From positions 17,084,535-17,148,534 of the forward strand of contig OX387608.1 in NCBI GenBank assembly GCA_947568835.1: a DNA stretch of 64,000 nucleotides, read 5' to 3'. The notes below the pieces were generated by a model. That model was not told the DNA's origin and did no database searches. It saw nothing but the letters and a program-made list of their open reading frames with translations. Positions 1-12,163 of the stretch are shown here, in pieces (the first letter of the stretch is position 1; the number at the start of each line of letters is the position of its first letter). This DNA is from Protonemura montana. Lineage: Eukaryota > Arthropoda > Insecta > Plecoptera > Nemouridae. The translations under genes and the position numbers were made by a program.

Positions 1-1005
1 AGATCACTGCTCCCTGGAAACACATCGATGCATCTGAGAGCAGATCACTGCTGTCTGGAAACACATCGATGCATCTGAGAGCAGATCACTGCTCCCTGGA
101 AACACATCGATGCATCTGAGAGCAGATCACTGCTCCCTGGAAACACATCGATGCATCTGAGAGCAGATCACTGCTGTCTGGAAACACATCGATGCATCTG
201 AGAGCAGATCACTGCTCCCTGGAAACACATCGATGCATCTGAGAGCAGATCACTGCTGTCTGGAAACACATCGATGCATCTGAGAGCAGATCACTGCTGT
301 CTGGAAACACATCGATGCATCTGAGAGCAGATCACTGCTCCCTGGAAACACATCGATGCATCTGAGAGCAGATCACTGCTACCTGGAAACACATCGATGC
401 ATCTGAGAGCAGATCACTGCTCCCTGGAAACACATCGATGCATCTGAGAGCAGATCACTGCTCCCTGGAAACACATCGATGCATCTGAGAGCAGATCACT
501 GCTCCCTGGAAACACATCGATGCATCTGAGAGCAGATCACTGCTCCCTGGAAACACATCGATGCATCTGAGAGCAGATCACTGCTCCCTGGAAACACATC
601 GATGCATCTGAGAGCAGATCACTGCTCCCTGGAAACACATCGATGCATCTGAGAGCAGATCACTGCTGTCTGGAAACACATCGATGCATCTGAGAGCAGA
701 TCACTGCTCCCTGGAAACACATCGATGCATCTGAGAGCAGATCACTGCTCCCTGGAAACACATCAATGCATCTGAGAGCAGATCACTGCTGCCTGGAAAC
801 ACATCGATGCATCTGAGAGCAGATCACTGCTCCCTGGAAACACATCGATGCATCTGAGAGCAGATCACTGCTGTCTGGAAACACATCGATGCATCTGAGA
901 GCAGATCACTGCTGCCTGGAAACACATCGATGCATCTGAGAGCAGATCACTGCTCCCTGGAAACACATCGATGCATCTGAGAGCAGATCACTGCTACCTG
1001 GAAAC
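1..1005. repeat. 41-bp minisatellite, truncated at window start
   Basis: About 24.5 head-to-tail copies of a 41-bp unit (AGATCACTGC ... ATCGATGCAT ... GAGAGC). Copies differ mainly in one short word (TCCC, TGTC, TACC or TGCC after AGATCACTGC). The array continues beyond the left edge. Any frame through it is a repeat artefact. Confidence 0.97.
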
Positions 1006-2347
1006 TTATTTCAAAAGTTTCATCTCATAAAATGAACATAGAAAACACTTTCGATACTTTAACCTTAAAATAGATTCAACTTCCCTATGTTTTAATCCTG
1101 CTAGCTTTTGACTCTGACTTTATCTAACAAATATTCATCGACTCTGTAATACATTTAAACTCGACGATGCCGTTTTAACGGCATTTTGTTTCAAAAATCA
1201 GATCAAAACTATTGCAAATCGTAATTAAATTTGAAAACCGTACGAAATTTAGATTGATTGTTTCTAAAACACATCAAAGTTCGGCCTCGAAGTGATTTTC
1301 TACTCAAAATGTAAGACAGTTTGCAATTTATTTCCAAGTACATATAAAGTAGCGCCAACTTGTGTCGCTTTTATGTAAAACAAGATGAAAGCAAGCAGCA
1401 TTAGATTAGTAACTTGAGACAGATGGAACTGAAGATATATATATGTATGCAAGTATTCTAAGCATTGTATGCTAATTACCAGGCCCGTGATGTTACCATG
1501 GTGAAGACCCCGCCTCGAGGACCATCTTCTGCAATAGTCCCAGCTGTTCAAGAGTTTGCAAGTTCTAATGTTGAACGATATTGCTAAACTTGGCCAATAT
1601 GTGCCAAGATTTAGTTCATCTGTTTCATTCAGATTTGAATTCAGAGCAAGTGAGCGATTGTAAAAGCAATAATGAGTCGTTGTTGGGTTTCAGAGTTGAT
1701 TTAATTCTTGGAAACTTTGGGTTCTTGAAGGAGATTGTTGGGGAAATACATCTCATTCGAGACTCGGTAGAAGTTGCAGCTGCAAAAAGATGCTTTTACA
1801 TGAAAATATCAACGACATTTTTTAGCTTTTTCAGTGCACATTGGCATATTTTAATCAATAAAAACGATCACGTATACCGTAAACTACGTAAGAATCATGA
1901 AAAAGTGGGATTTTCACTTTTAAAATACTTTGCAAAAGCGTTTAGAATAAATTTAAGAAAAAATTTCAAATAGAAAAACACCGCGCTCTTTTGAAAGGCG
2001 CAAACCGCATATTTATAGCGTCAAAAAATTCTAAAAAAACCTGGTTTTGGCTTCGTATTTAGAATCTGAACTTTCATAAAAAGACTCGGAGGTAACGTTA
2101 TGACGTCATCGGTGCCGTTGTGGCGTCGTCCATGAATCATGAAGATGGGACTCAATTTTTGACGACCGAAAAAATTTATTTCCCGGCTTTTTAACGAATG
2201 AAAATTGAAATTTGTTGCGTCCACACTTGATAATTGGGCGTGGGCCCGAACTGTGATTTAAACCCAAGACCAGCGCAAGGCGAGTCAACTAGTTCACCAC
2301 AAGCATCCAGTGGCGGACACGACAAGTCATCGGGGTCAAAGATCTAA
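1006..2347. other. Unique AT-rich flank, nothing recognised
   Basis: Non-repetitive AT-rich DNA. An open frame at 1581-1973 (+, 130 codons) is Lys/Phe/Asn-rich, matches no family I recognise, and has no convincing splice or translation signals; I treat it as chance. This lies upstream of or within a 5' netrin intron. Confidence 0.6.
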
Positions 2348-2958
2348 CTCGTAGGTTACTTACATTAAAATATCGTCACGTGTTTATCAATCGTTGAGGT
2401 AAACATTGATGGAGATTTTTTTGAGCATGAAAAGTCACACACGCGAGTTAACCTACAAGAAATATCGAAATTAAATTTCATATGACAGTGGCTCCACTTA
2501 ACGTGATGTTCCGGTACTCTGCATTTTTGTCGGTAAGGTAGTCATTTGGCGGCCATCTTTCACGCAGAGACTGTAACATTGACGTTCTGTCTCTACCTAG
2601 AACCTACACTCAACGGTTTAACATTAACGTTCTGTCTCTACCTAGAACCTGCACTCAACGGTTTAACATTAACGTTCTGTCTCTACCTAGAACCTGCACA
2701 CTCAACAGTTTAACATTAACGTTCTGTCTCTACCTAGAACCTGCACACACAACGGTTTAACATTAACGTTCTGTCTCTACCTAGAACCTGCCCACTCAAC
2801 GGTTTAACATTAACGTTCTGTCTCTACCTAGAACCTGCACACACAACGGTTTAACATTAACGTTCTGTCTCTACCTAGAACCTGCACACTCAACGGTTTA
2901 ACATTAACGTTGTCTCTACCTAGAACCTGCACACTCAACGGTTTAACATTAAAATGCT
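2348..2958 (+). mobile_element. Half of a foldback element with internal 45-47-bp array
   Basis: From CTCGTAGGTTA onward this locus matches the centre and right arm of the foldback element at 24138-24756: the AAACATTGATGGAGATTTTT centre, GTGGCTCCACTTAACGTGATG and GTCATTTGGCGGCCATCTTT. Here only one arm exists. The arm ends in about eight copies of a 45-47-bp unit (2567-2953: TAACATTAACGTTCTGTCTC ... ACTCAACGGTT), whereas the right arm of the other copy has one. The element is noncoding. Confidence 0.8.
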
Positions 2959-3277
2959 ACTAAGGCCTGAAAGTAGGGAAGTTACGCCACTGAACGAGCA
3001 TCGACAAGCAATTGTAAGTTGAAATAATTCAGAGCTTCGTTCATAACTCGACTCGTACAAGATTTTAACTGAAAGTAAACAGTATAACTCATAGGAACCT
3101 GTTGCTGTCGCCGCGTGCCACGAGTTTGTTTCTTTGCTCGTTGTTTACGAGTTCACGCATGTGGCGTTGCAATACCAGACGCTAGGTGGTGCCACGATCG
3201 GTCGATGCTTCGTTAAATACGATCCATGCTGAGATCGCATGACAGAGCTTCTCAATTCTGCTATCTTATGTTACGAC
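2959..3277. other. Unique spacer
   Basis: No repeat, RNA gene or coding signal was seen between the foldback arm and the next array. Confidence 0.6.
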
Positions 3278-4206
3278 GGGTATATCATGGCCTAGCATAG
3301 GAGGTTCAATGTTAGCACGGGTATATCATGGCCTGGCATAGGAGGTTCAATGTTAGCACGGGTATATCATGACCTAGCATAGGAGGTTCAATGTTACCAC
3401 GGGTATATCATGGTCTAGCATAGGAGGTTCAATGTTAGCACGGGTATATCATGGCCTAGCATAGGAGGTTCAATGTTACCACGGGTATATCATGGCCTAG
3501 CATAGGAGGTTCAATGTTACCACGGGTATATCATGGTCTAGCATAGGAGGTTCAATGTTAGCACGGGTATATCATGGCCTAGCATAGGAGGTTCAATGTT
3601 ACCACGGGTATATCATGGCCTGGCATAGGAGGTTCAATGTTACCACGGGTATATCATGGCCTAGCATAGGAGGTTCAATGTTACCACGGGTATATCATGG
3701 CCTAGCATAGGAGGTTCAATGTTACCACGGGTATATCATGGTCTAGCATAGGAGGTTCTATGTTAGCACGGGTATATCATGGCCTGGCATAGGAGGTTCA
3801 ATGTTAGCACGGGTATATCATGGCCTGGCATAGGAGGTTCAATGTTACCACGGGTATATCATGGCCTAGCATAGGAGGTTCAATGTTAGCACGGGTATAT
3901 CATGGCCTAGCATAGGAGGTTCAATGTTAGCACGGGTATATTATGGCCTAGCATAGGAGGTTCAATGTTAGCACGGGTATATCATGGTCTAGCATAGGAG
4001 GTTCAATGTTACCACGGGTATATCATGACCTAGCATAGGAGGTTCAATGTTAGCACGGGTATATCATGGCCTAGCATAGGAGGTTCAATGTTAGCACGGG
4101 TATATCATGGCCTGGCATAGGAGGTTCAATGTTACCATGGGTATATCATGACCTAGCATAGGAGGTTCAATGTTAGCACGGGTATATCATGGACTGGCAT
4201 AGGAGA
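3278..4206. repeat. 41-bp minisatellite (GGGTATATCATGG family)
   Basis: About 22.7 tandem copies of a 41-bp unit, GGGTATATCATGG ... GCATAGGAGGTTCAATGTTA ... CAC. Binary variants (GTTAGCAC or GTTACCAC; GGCCTAGC, GGTCTAGC or GGCCTGGC) are scattered among the copies. The unit is unrelated in sequence to the other 41-bp array at 1-1005. Confidence 0.97.
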
Positions 4207-5096
4207 CTAAAGCAGTTTTGCTTTTTCAGTGCATCGTGGACTATTTTAATTAGATTCAGGTGTGACGTGGATTTACATAAGAACCACGTTTAAGCGGAAA
4301 TTCCAAAATAGTCCAAAAAATCGATAAAAAATTGCAAATTATGTGCACATATACAAAAAAAAAAAAAAATGAGTGGAATAAAATTGGTCAACTTTGGCTC
4401 CTTACAACTGGAGACGTGATGTTAGAAATGTGAACCAACAAATCACTGTCGAGACAGAATCACAGGCCTTCATCCGCTCGAACTAATTACTCATTACAAA
4501 CTCGTTGCAAGATTAATTGTCGGATCGAATATCGCAGAGAGAAATCAATTAAATCGATCGATTACCGATGCAAACCACGCAACTTGCCAGACCACTCCAC
4601 GGTGATACTCGACTTGACAAAAACAAAATGTCTGTCGGTAATTAAGACGTCAAAGATATTTATCACAAGCTGAGACGTCAATCAAGTTTGACTTCAGCTG
4701 AACGTGTATCGCGGCCCGTGAGATCGTCGAGACGGGCAATCAGCTGCTTTAAATTGCTTGACATTGATCACAGATTCAACGCTGGATTCTCTTGCTATAA
4801 GGTTCAAATTTAAGGGTGGATTCTTTCCACCCCTAAATTTGATAAGAAAGCAATTTATATATTTTTCTTGTTATTAAAGCACGATTATCATTTAAGAACA
4901 AGTCCCATTCTTTTAAGTTTATTTGTTCAAACGCTAGAGTGAATATAGTGAATGGCCGTGCGGGGCAAAAAGTAAAATATTTGGTTTTCCCATCCCCTGC
5001 TGCGAACAAACCGCTAGGCGTATGGCAAAAACATTTAAAAAGAGGTTTTCATTTCCGGTTTTCTAAATCTTCTGAAAATTTCGCCAAATTCTGAGC
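4207..5096. other. Unique spacer with a 16-bp-arm hairpin
   Basis: Mostly unrecognised AT-rich DNA with an A-run near 4357. At 4804-4842 there is an inverted repeat with arms TCAAATTTAAGGGTGG and CCACCCCTAAATTTGA (one mismatch) around a 7-nt loop. No gene was seen. Confidence 0.7.
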
Positions 5097-7207
5097 TAGT
5101 GAAGGTTTTGAGTGACGGGCACTTGATATGGAATGACCTGATAGTGAAGGTTTTGAGTGACCGGCACTTGATATGGAATGACCTGATAGTGAAGGTTTTG
5201 AGTGACGGGCACTTGATATGGAATGACCTGATAGTGAAGGTTTTGAGTGACGGGCACTTGACATGGAATGACCTGATAGTGAAGGTTTTGAGTGACCGGC
5301 ACTTGATATGGAATGACCTGATAGTGAAGGTTTTGAGTGACGGGCACTTGACATGGAATGACCTGATAGTGAAGGTTTTGAGTGACGGGCACTTGATATG
5401 GAATGACCTGATAGTGAAGGTTTTGAGTGACGGGCACTTGATATGGAATGACCTGATAGTGAAGGTTTTGAGTGACGGGCACTTGATATGGAATGACCTG
5501 ATAGTGAAGGTTTTGAGTGACGGGCACCTGATATGGAATGACCTGATAGTGAAGGTTTTGAGTGACGGGCACTTGATATGGAATGACCTGATAGTGAAGG
5601 TTTTGAGTGACGGGCACTTGATATGGAATGACCTGATAGTGAAGGTTTTGAGTGACGGGCACTTGATATGGAATGACCTGATAGTGAAGGTTTTGAGTGA
5701 CGGGCACTTGATATGGAATGACCTGATAGTGAAGGTTTTGAGTGACAGGCACTTGATATGGAATGACCTGATAGCGAAGGTTTTGAGTGACGGGCACTTG
5801 ATATGGAATGATCTGATAGTGAAGGTTTTGAGTGACGGGCACTTGATATGGAATAACCTGATAGTGAAAGTTTTGAGTGACGGGCACTTGATATGGAATG
5901 ACCTGATAGTGAAAGTTTTGAGTGACGGGCACTTGATATGAAATGACCTGATAGTGAAAGTTTTGAGTGACGGGCACTTGATATGGAATGACCTGATAGT
6001 GAAAGTTTTGAGTGACGGGCACTTAATATGGAATGACCTGATAGTGAAGGTTTTGAGTGACAGGCACTTGATATGGAATGACCTGATAGTGAAGGTTTTG
6101 AGTGACGGGCACTTGATATGGAATGACCTGATGGTGAAGGTTTTGAGTGACGGGCACTTGATATGGAATGACCTGATAGTGAAGGTTATGAGTGACGGGC
6201 ACTTGATATGGAATGACCTGATAGTGAAGGTTTTAAGTGACGGGCACTTGATATGGAATGACCTGATAGTGAAGGTTTTGAGTGACGGGCACTTGATATG
6301 GAATGACCTGATAGTGAAGGTTTTGAGTGACGGGCACTTGATATGGAATGACCTGATAGTGAAGGTTTTGAGTGACATGCACTTGATATGGAATGACCTG
6401 ATAGTGAAGGTTTTGAGTGACGGGCACTTGATATGGAATGACCTGATAGTGAAGGTTTTAAGTGACGGGCACTTGATATGGAATGACCTGATAGTGAAGG
6501 TTTTGAGTGACGGGCACTTGATATGGAATGACCTGATAGTGAAGGTTTTGAGTGACGGGCACTTGATATGGAATGACCTGATAGTGAAGGTTTTGAGTGA
6601 CGGGCACTTGATATGGAATGACCTGATAGTGAAGGTTTTGAGTGACGGGCACTTGATATGGAATGACCTGATAGTGAAGGTTTTGAGTGACGGGCACTTG
6701 ATATGGAATGACCTGATAGTGAAGGTTTTGAGTGACGGGCACTTGACATGGAATGACCTGATAGTGAAGGTTTTGATTGACGGGCACTTGATATGGAATG
6801 ACCTGATAGTGAAGGTTTTGAGTGACGGGCACTTGATATGGAATGACCTGATAGTGAAGGTTTTGAGTGACGGGCACTTGATATGGAATGACCTGATAGT
6901 GAAGGTTTTGAGTGACGGGCACTTGATATGGAATGACCTGATAGTGAAGGTTTTGAGTGACGGGCACTTGATATGGAATGACCTGATAGTGAAGGTTTTG
7001 AGTGACGGGCACTTGATATGGAATGACCTGATAGTGAAGGTTTTGAGTGACGGGCACTTGATATGGAATGACCTGATAGTGAAGGTTTTGAGTGACGGGC
7101 ACTTGATATGGAATGACCTGATAGTGAAGGTTTTGAGTGACGGGCACTTGACATGGAATGACCTGATAGTGAAGGTTTTGAGTGACGGGCACTTGATATG
7201 GAATGAC
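5097..7207. repeat. 45-bp minisatellite
   Basis: About 47 copies of a 45-bp unit (GTGAAGGTTTTGAGTGACGG ... CACTTGATATGGAATGACCT ... GATA). Because 45 is a multiple of three, several frames on both strands stay open for hundreds of codons; the longest is 726 codons on the minus strand, reading a 15-residue repeat. No start context, splice signal or non-repeat domain supports a gene. Low divergence between copies suggests recent homogenisation. Confidence 0.97.
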
Positions 7208-8636
7208 ACATACAATACAACGGTTATTTTTAAACCATGTTCAGAACCAAGATGGCGACCGTTGCTAGGATAAACAAACTCCCAGATCTCGACTGCTAGC
7301 CCACAAACTAAGCAAAGTAAATCGAGAAAGCTTTGAATAATTCAGCGAGTCGAGACCGTGAGGTCGTGGGTTCGAGGGTCTTTTGATTTAGTGCCCCACG
7401 GCGACTTGGTATATTGCTTGGGGAAGCCGCACAGGTATCCAAGTCGCCGTGGTTCGGGGCAGGTGAGTTATGTGATTGTTTTCACCTATCGATGATGGTG
7501 CCTATGAGCGGCAGTGGCGTGCGGCGCAACTACAAGCCTTGTTCTAACACCGGCAGAGCTGGGCTAAGATTTGCTAAATAAAGGCGCTAAATTTAAATAC
7601 ATTCTTCGAGGCATGCGTCGTGGCATCTGCAACTCATGCGTCAAAACGCGCCCAAAGTTTGTGAAGCCCTCGAGGGTCGCTGGTTCGAACCTCGTTATCC
7701 TCGCGCGGGTCCATGTCGCCCGGCGGCTTCCAGAGAGGAATCCTATGTCGGCCTGAGGGCTGTAAAGACGCCCACCTCTCTACCCCCTCCAACGCCCACA
7801 ATACGCATTGCGTGACGTCGCACAAGAAGCTGGGCTTTCAGGGCAAATACATCATTGATTATATTTGGATATAACTCAATTCCCAGGCATTAGATTTCAT
7901 TCAAATTTTAGCCATCTTTAGAACTGTGTACGCTTTACCTTTCGTTCAATTTTTATCTATTTCTATTCATGGAAAAAGTTTTTATGAGTATTTTTGTAAA
8001 ATTTTTCTTCAAAAAATCTAGAATCGTCGTCCCGTAAGAATCCGAGCGAATCTTCGAAGAGGTCAAAGATTCAGCTTTGTTTTTATCACAAAGAATCGTC
8101 TGAAGGAAGACCGAAAAGAAGACAAAGAAAAGCGCAGAATAATTGAAGATTTTCAAATGTAATAAAGACCAAGATTGCCAAGATGTGTCAACCTGGATAC
8201 CGGACTGATATCAAAGTTGATCGCTCGGATTCTTGTAGTGGCATTTTGTGTTCAACTTCATTTCAATTTGTTTAAACAGAAATAAAGCTCAACTAATCCG
8301 AGATGGAAGCTGAGCGATTGTTGTCCTTGTTTTACAAGCAGCCAAACAATGATGCAATGCACACAAGTACATAAAACCGCCTCTAAGTACACAGGGAAGT
8401 AATTAACACGTCTCCAAACAACGCATCAAGTTACCATGACAACATCCCACTCGGTGGAGGTGCCGGGTTACACGTCACCCCAAACCAGCGAAGTGACAAC
8501 ATTCCCCCCCCCCCCTACTACCACCCCCCTCCCCTCTCAGCTAGCATTAATATCAACGTCATCATCCAATACCAACCCTAGCAATTAACTGCCTGCTCTG
8601 AGATGCCTAAACCTCACACAGATTCCTGCCACGCAA
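7208..8636. other. Intergenic or intronic spacer with a hairpin and tRNA-like B box
   Basis: An inverted repeat has arms about 7392-7408 (GCCCCACGGCGACTTGG) and 7439-7460 (CCAAGTCGCCGTGG..CGGGGC). Near 7680, CTGGTTCGAACCTCG looks like a tRNA/SINE B box, followed by a GC-rich stretch to about 7800, perhaps a decayed SINE. A C-rich tract lies at 8500-8540. No gene was recognised. Confidence 0.5.
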
Positions 8637-9231
8637 AGTTGCTGTACTAACTTTCATCCCTCCGACCTCTCTCCCGAACAGAACTGGTCATGTGTATGAT
8701 GGTCACCCATCCAATATCTGACCCAGCGCAGTGTTGCTTAACTTTCATCCCTCCAACCTCTCACCCGAACAGAACTGGTCATGTGTATGATGGTCACCCA
8801 TCCAATACCTAACCCAGCGCAGTGTTGCTGAACTTTCATCCCTCCAACCTCTCACCCGAACAGAACTGGTCATGTGTATGATGGTCACCCATCCAATACC
8901 TGGCTCAGCGCAGTGTTGCTTAACTTTAATCTTCCAACCTCTTTCCCGAACAGAACTGGTCATGTGTATGATGGTCACCCATCCAATACCTGACTCAGCG
9001 CAGTGTTGCTTAACTTTCATCCCTCTAATCTCTCTCCCGAACAGAACTGATCATGTGCATGATGGTCAACCATCCAATACCTAACCCAGCGCAGTGTTGC
9101 TGAACTTTCATCCCTCCAACCTCTCACCCGAACAGAACTGGTCATGTGTATGATGGTCACCCATCCAATACCTGACCCAGCGCAGTGTTGCTTAACATCA
9201 GTGATCTCCAATACGCCAAACCATTCGGTAT
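8637..9231 (-). mobile_element. 5S-derived composite SINE, 91-bp module expanded
   Basis: On the minus strand the copy begins with a decayed head (CGAATGGTTTGGCG ... GATCACTGATGTTAAGCAAC). It then repeats a 91-bp module about six times and exits at GAAAGTTAGTACAGCAAC, the natural boundary to the SINE body, which is missing here. The module carries AAGTTAAGCAACACTGCGCT and GGTATTGGATGGGTGACC. These match the A box and start of the C box of the 5S rRNA internal Pol III promoter. Confidence 0.88.
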
Positions 9232-9870
9232 CCTCACAGAAACACAAACACATTTAGGTCTCTTAACAAAAGCAATAAAAAGGCCAACCCAACAAAGCTC
9301 CAAGATTTTAATAAACTAGGTAACAAATCACCCGAGCATCGGACATGTCCCACTGGAGTCCATTACAAGTACGCGGTGTCGACTTACCAATGCTCGATTC
9401 ACTCTCGATTCAGTGGGAGTCGTGGGACCCCTTGCTCTGGGAGAGGCGGGGAGGGGGACACGGGATCAAGGGATTGCAAACGATCTGGAGGAAGCAATAA
9501 CATTAGGGTTCCCAGGGGATAAGCAGCAGAGAAGAGCAGGGAAGAGCAGGGAAGAGCAGGAGGGAAGATCAGGGAAGAGGAAGTGTAAGACGGGCTAAGC
9601 AGACATTTCCTGTATCAACTATACGATCGTTGAAATGGCACTCGCAAGAAGACAGACGTGGATTTCGGAGCAATTTTAAAATTAAATTAGCATTATGAGT
9701 TTGCTAATTGGAATCAGGCTAAGTGTAGAGGGTTGTACGTAGAGGGGGGGGGGGGAGTGAAGAGAGGGGAAGTTTTGAAAGCAAGCACTCCGGTATTCAA
9801 AAAATAGATTTCTAAGCTGAATGGAAATTAAATAATAGGCAGGCAAACATATCATAACATAACATATTGA
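9232..9870. other. Spacer, purine-rich patches
   Basis: Contains a short 10-bp repeat (GAAGAGCAGG, 9531-9570) and a G-run near 9745-9757. No gene or known element was seen. Confidence 0.6.
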
Positions 9871-10385
9871 GAGGTTGGAGGGATGAAAGTTAAGCAACAC
9901 TGCGCTGAGTCAGGTATTGGATGGGTGACCATCATACACATGACCAGTTCTGTTCGGGAGAGAGGTTGGAGGGATGAAAGTTAAGTAACACTGCGCTGGG
10001 TCAGGTATTGGATGGGTGACCATCATACACATGACCAGTTCTGTTCGGGAGAGAGGTTGGAGGGATGAAAGTTAAGCAACACTGCGCTGGGTCAGGTATT
10101 GGTTAGGTGACTATTATACACATGACCAGTTCTGTTTGGGAGAGAGGCTGGAGGGATGAAAGTTAAGCAACACTGCGCTGTGTCAGGTATTGTATGGGTG
10201 ACCATCATACACATGACCAGTTCTGTTCGGGAGAGAGGTTGGAGGGATGAAAGTTAAGCAACACTGCGCTGTCATTGCGCTGTATTGGATGGGTGACCAC
10301 CGAACGGTTCGGCGTGCTGCTAACACCGGTCCTCGTGAGGTCACCCATCCAATACAAAACCCAGCACAATGTTGCTGAACTTCAC
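9871..10385 (+). mobile_element. 5S-SINE 91-bp array ending in a palindromic copy
   Basis: About four forward copies of the 91-bp 5S module. The last is truncated and joined at GGTGACC to the SINE head (ACCGAACGGTTCGGCGTGCT), which leads at 10339 into an inverted 5S module (GTCACCCATCCAATAC ... GTTGCTGAACTTC). The right end is therefore a hairpin of two opposed 5S modules around the head. It looks like a foldback or template-switch product. Confidence 0.85.
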
Positions 10386-11553
10386 AGATCAAATTATATA
10401 TCACATAAAATATCTTAGATCAAATTTTTTGTTGGTTTTTTTTGTGAAAATCTTTCGTTTATTAGCTCTGCGAATACACGATGCGCTAAAATTGACTGAA
10501 ATTCCTGGCAAGCGTGAGACCCTTTCTAAAAGTAAACCCTTGCATCGATGAATTCTTGTAATCCAGCCATCAATCTTAGAGATGAGATTGATTGGTCTGG
10601 ACCTGAAAGACAAGTTAATATCTTCACTATTTATCCCACTATATTCTTGGAAAGGTGGCAAGACTGAAGGTGTCTCACCAGCGCCTACCTAAAGAAATCG
10701 TCCATAAATCTTCACAGCTCATTGTCTATTGAAGATTATTTCTGTGCATAAATTCAGATACGTGTTCGGGTGGGCTTCAATTTTCAAACTAATTACAGTT
10801 TCATATTTTTATGTTGATTTCAAAAATGTTTGCATAATGTTATTCATTTTAATCACCGAGGTGTGTCCACAGCATTTAGTTTATGTTCTGTTTTGGACAG
10901 CCCTGAACAAAACCAAGTTTATAACTTTTCGAATCATGAAATGAGCGCTTGTTTTTTATAATTTTGTCATTGTTACCAACACAAGAAGGCTTTATCTGAA
11001 TTTAAAAAGTATAGAACAGCTGATAAAGCAGTTTTACCAACTTTGCAACTCTAAAGTTGAGCTTTTGACTGAAGAAAACATCAGAATTTCACTGTATGCT
11101 AAAAGAAGTCACTTTTGACAATTTTTTTTTACTTAAATCTAACCTTTGAGAGAAGATTTTATGTCACCGGCCTCTGAAATCTATAAGTTCTCAAGATCGT
11201 ATGGCAAAAACTGTTCAAGAAGGCTTAGAAATGGTAACTTTTCTCACTGGAGAGATAAGAAATAGATGCAAAAATAGTTCTGTCAATGAATAACAGGGAA
11301 TTGCATTAAAATGAATGTGTTTTTGATTATCAAAATCTTAGCCCGGAGTTAAACTTGGTTAGTTTTGCAGGAAATCAAGATAATCTTCGATTAAACACGA
11401 AGCAAACCTGAGATAAAATCAGACACAAATAACAACAAAGATCAGTTCGAAAACAATCGAATCAATTAATCACACGCGAGTCAGCTGAACTTACCAATCA
11501 CGAATCACGACCGAACAGTGGCGCAGTCCAACGGCAGTTTCTGAAAACACATA
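10386..11553. other. Unique AT-rich DNA, nothing recognised
   Basis: No repeats, splice-flanked coding frame or RNA gene was seen. Short open frames at 10369-10551 and 10729-10944 have AT-driven composition and no recognisable similarity. Confidence 0.6.
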
Positions 11554-12163
11554 GAAGTTAAGCAACACTGCGCTGGGTCAGGTATTGGATGGGTGACCAT
11601 CATACACATGACAAGTTCTGTTCGGGAAAGAGGTTGGAGCGATGAAAGTTAGTACAGCAACTTCACTCGCCTTGCTTATCAACCTTTCGACAGCAACTTC
11701 ACTCGCCTTGCTTATCAACCTCTCGACACCAACTTCACTCGCCTTGCTTATCAACCTCTCGACAGCAACTTCACTCGCCTTGCTTATCAACCTCTCGACA
11801 CCAACTTCACTCGCCTTGCTTATCAACCTCTCGACAATAACTTCACTCGCCTTGCTTATCAACCTCTCGACAGCAACTTCACTCGCCTTGCTTAGCAACC
11901 TCTCGACACCAACTTCACTCGCCTTGCTTATCAACCTCTCGAAAGCAACTTCACTCGCCTTGCTTATCAACCTCTCGACACCAACTTCACTCGCCTTGCT
12001 TATCAACCTCTCGACACCAACTTCACTCGTCTTGCTTATCAACCTCTCGACAGCATGGATTTGTGGAGGAATCCTGTTGTTCGCGTTGTACCGTCCTTCG
12101 GAAGGGACGTTAAGCCGGTGATCCCCTTGGTCTTCGACAGGAGTAGGCTACGTGCCGGCACCG
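11554..12163 (+). mobile_element. 5S-derived composite SINE with 36-bp expansion
   Basis: A forward copy missing its extreme head: GAAGTTAAGCAACACTGCGC, one 5S module, the junction GAAAGTTAGTACAGCAAC, then about eleven copies of a 36-bp unit (11652-12055; CAGCAACTTCACTCGCCTTG ... AACCTCTCGA), then the body GCATGGATTTGTGGAGGAAT, CCTTCGGAAGGGACGTTAAG and GGCTACGTGCCGGCACCG. The far 3' tail is absent. Here the 36-bp module is amplified and the 91-bp module is single. Confidence 0.92.

Noticed and set aside
1..1005. CRISPR-like regular repeats
   Set aside because: Units are fully contiguous with no unique spacers, and the context is a eukaryotic gene. The same holds for all other arrays.
1581..1973. 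130-codon open frame as a gene
   Set aside because: AT-driven Lys/Phe/Asn composition, no recognisable domain, no convincing promoter, splice or polyadenylation context.
4804..4842. Hairpin as a transcription terminator
   Set aside because: The structure is real, but intrinsic terminators are bacterial. In this eukaryotic context it is only an inverted repeat.
5035..7215. 726-codon minus frame and matching plus frames of 280 and 439 codons
   Set aside because: The frames follow a 45-bp repeat divisible by three on both strands. There is no unique domain, start context or splice evidence.
8637..9231. Functional 5S rRNA gene cluster
   Set aside because: The 91-bp unit holds only the central part of 5S (A box to start of C box) and lacks the 3' half, so no complete 5S rRNA could be made.
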